From NCBI RefSeq assembly GCF_014218335.1, contig NZ_AP023367.1, positions 5,332,001-5,396,000 of the forward strand: 64,000 nt of DNA, in the 5' to 3' direction. A program made the position numbers and the translations under genes. A model generated the notes under the pieces. The model was not told where the DNA came from, searched no databases, and saw only the letters and a list, made by a program, of their open reading frames with translations. The DNA comes from Anaerocolumna cellulosilytica (lineage in GTDB: Bacteria; Bacillota; Clostridia; Lachnospirales; Lachnospiraceae). Shown here piece after piece: positions 62,859 through 64,000 of the stretch (positions are counted from its first letter, which is position 1; each line of letters opens with the position of its first letter).

Positions 62859-62943
62859 GTTGAAAAACAAAGCTTATTTTCAACATCCTGACTTGTACAT
62901 GCACAAGTACAAATAGTGCTAAAGCACCAGATGGGAGTTTCTT
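62859..62943 (+). repeat. Type-A leader element upstream of V-ATPase subunit C
   Basis: Hairpin 1 is GTTGAAAA (62859-62866) with TTTTCAAC (62877-62884). A second stem, ACTTGTAC with GCACAAGT, is extra. Hairpin 2 is GTGCTAAAGCAC, followed by CAGATGGGAGTTTCTT and the ATG. An AGGAGG at 62850 with an ATG/TTG opens a 19-codon frame (62857-62916) through the element. It fills the gap between two operon genes. Confidence 0.65.
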
Positions 62944-63975
62944 ATGAACAATTTATTATCCTATAGTGGAATTATAACAAAGGCAAAGGCTATGGAAGCC
63001 AAGATTATCAGTGTAAAAGATTATCAGGCGATTTCAAATCTGGAATCAACGGGAGATTTTATCTCGTATCTAAAAATTCATGCAGGTTATCGTGATGTGT
63101 TTAATGGGATTGATGAGCAAGGCACCCATAGAAGCCAGGCAGAGGGTATATTTATTCATGGTTTATATCAAGAATTTTCAAAATTATACCAGTTCGCTAA
63201 TTTGGAACAGCGTAAAGTACTAGATTTATTCTTCTTTCGCTATGAAATCAACATATTAAAAGCTTGCATGCACATGGTCTATAATCAGGCTGCCAATTAC
63301 GATTTAAGTTTGTTCAGTGATTTTTTTCATAAACACTCTAAACTTAACGTAAAAGCTTTAGCTGCTGCAAAGAACATGGAAGAATTTATTAATCTTCTAA
63401 AAGGTACTGAGTATCATGCGTTACTTACCAATATTCAAAAAACAGAAATTACATCATTTGACTATGAAATGAAACTGGATGTTCACTACTTCATGAAATC
63501 CTGGAAGTTAAAGGATAAATTACTTAAGGGAGACAATCTGAAGGCTCTTACCAGTTCCTTGGGAACTGAAATAGACTTATTAAATATTATATGGCTGTTC
63601 CGTTCAAAGAAGTTTTATGCCCTGCATACTTCTGACAGTTACTCCTATATCATACCAGTGACTTATAAGTTAACGAAGGATAAATTAGTTAAAATGATGG
63701 AAACTTCTACAATGGAAGAATTCATTGCAGTATTGAATACTACCCATTACGCAACCTTAAGTCCTTCCCTGTTGGATGGTTCCATAGAAATCTTTTACCA
63801 GAAGGTGATTTCTAAAATATACGAAACTAATAAAATGCAGTACCCTACTTCTATGGCACCTATCGGATATTACTTATTAAAAAAAGAAAATGAAGTACGG
63901 AAACTAACTACTGCCCTAGAGTGTATTCGATATAAATTGGATCCTCAGGATACGCTAAAATATGTTTTACAATAA
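62944..63975 (+). CDS. V-type ATP synthase subunit C
   Basis: 343-residue helical subunit (AC39/NtpC family) that links the rotor shaft to the membrane ring. NNLLSYSGIITKAKAMEAKII at the start and the Arg/Tyr-rich helical repeats are typical, as is the length. GGGAG, 6 bases before the ATG, comes from a type-A leader element. The next gene starts about 20 bases downstream, so this is an operon. Confidence 0.88.
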   Translation: MNNLLSYSGIITKAKAMEAKIISVKDYQAISNLESTGDFISYLKIHAGYRDVFNGIDEQGTHRSQAEGIFIHGLYQEFSKLYQFANLEQRKVLDLFFFRYEINILKACMHMVYNQAANYDLSLFSDFFHKHSKLNVKALAAAKNMEEFINLLKGTEYHALLTNIQKTEITSFDYEMKLDVHYFMKSWKLKDKLLKGDNLKALTSSLGTEIDLLNIIWLFRSKKFYALHTSDSYSYIIPVTYKLTKDKLVKMMETSTMEEFIAVLNTTHYATLSPSLLDGSIEIFYQKVISKIYETNKMQYPTSMAPIGYYLLKKENEVRKLTTALECIRYKLDPQDTLKYVLQ

Positions 63976-63996
63976 TAAGAATCGGAGGTGCAAAAA

Positions 63997-64000
63997 GTGA
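63997..64000 (+). CDS. Start of the next V-ATPase operon gene (partial)
   Basis: GGAGGTG followed 6 bases later by GTG at 63997 marks the likely start of another gene; only four bases are inside the window. By operon order it would be another V-ATPase subunit. Confidence 0.4.

Overview
The window reads as a chromosomal segment of a low-GC, spore-forming, plant-polysaccharide-degrading anaerobic Clostridia, most likely a Lachnospiraceae related to Lachnoclostridium or Anaerocolumna. The support is direct: an anaerobic ribonucleotide reductase pair (nrdDG), several sporulation genes (cotJABC, spmAB, ricT, a spore-photoproduct-lyase-like gene), a PPi-type phosphofructokinase, a V-type ATPase operon, and large cytoplasmic pectin and beta-glucan enzyme sets. 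I see no phage, IS element or CRISPR array.

Layout. 1-6.5 kb: two sugar ABC permeases diverge from a GH94 phosphorylase that resembles 1,2-beta-oligoglucan phosphorylase. Both promoters carry LacI/CcpA-type palindromes just downstream. A PhnP-like metallohydrolase follows. 6.6-13.3 kb: yqeY, an ABC-F ATPase, nrdD-nrdG with a small leader ORF, and PPi-PFK. 13.5-29.5 kb: a pectin/arabinan locus with an ankyrin-GH43 fusion, a solute-binding lipoprotein and two permeases, a membrane AraC regulator, a pectinesterase without a signal peptide, a serine hydrolase, a second GH43, a cupin-AraC regulator and a rhamnogalacturonan-acetylesterase-like protein. Imported oligosaccharides are apparently finished inside the cell.

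29.7-35.4 kb: ksgA, tatD, cotJABC, and metG under a T-box. 35.5-40 kb: a thiol-redox operon (CcdA-TlpA fusion, HxlR regulator with a zinc-ribbon-like tail, Cys-rich protein) and a DUF885 lipoprotein. 40-44 kb: a three-gene ABC-2 exporter and an aldo/keto reductase. 44.2-52.5 kb: spmA-spmB, an AbrB-type regulator, then the conserved Firmicutes cluster Orn/Lys/Arg decarboxylase - guanylate kinase-like - yaaR - holB - ricT - trmN6-like - rsmI. 52.8-59 kb: a flavoprotein, a second ABC exporter with a degenerate-ATPase/LytTR regulator, an SPL-like radical SAM protein, and a cation/proton antiporter under a fluoride riboswitch. 59-64 kb: a lipoprotein, a glutaredoxin-like protein, tRNA-Lys, a 49-codon ORF, trxA, trmB and the start of a V-ATPase operon.

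The least explained signal is a set of dispersed structured 5' leader elements. Each has, in its fuller copies, an A/U-rich GTTGAAA...TTTCAAC hairpin, then a GC-rich hairpin, then a built-in Shine-Dalgarno (ATGGGAG or ATGGGTG) directly in front of the start codon of functionally unrelated genes (spmB with three tandem copies, spmA, yaaR, the decarboxylase, V-ATPase subunit C; and in a second subfamily a GH43, a flavoprotein, an ABC ATPase and perhaps an AraC regulator). A separate family of TTGCGAAAC palindromes lies in four other gaps. All functional calls come from reading translated motifs by eye; no database search was possible.
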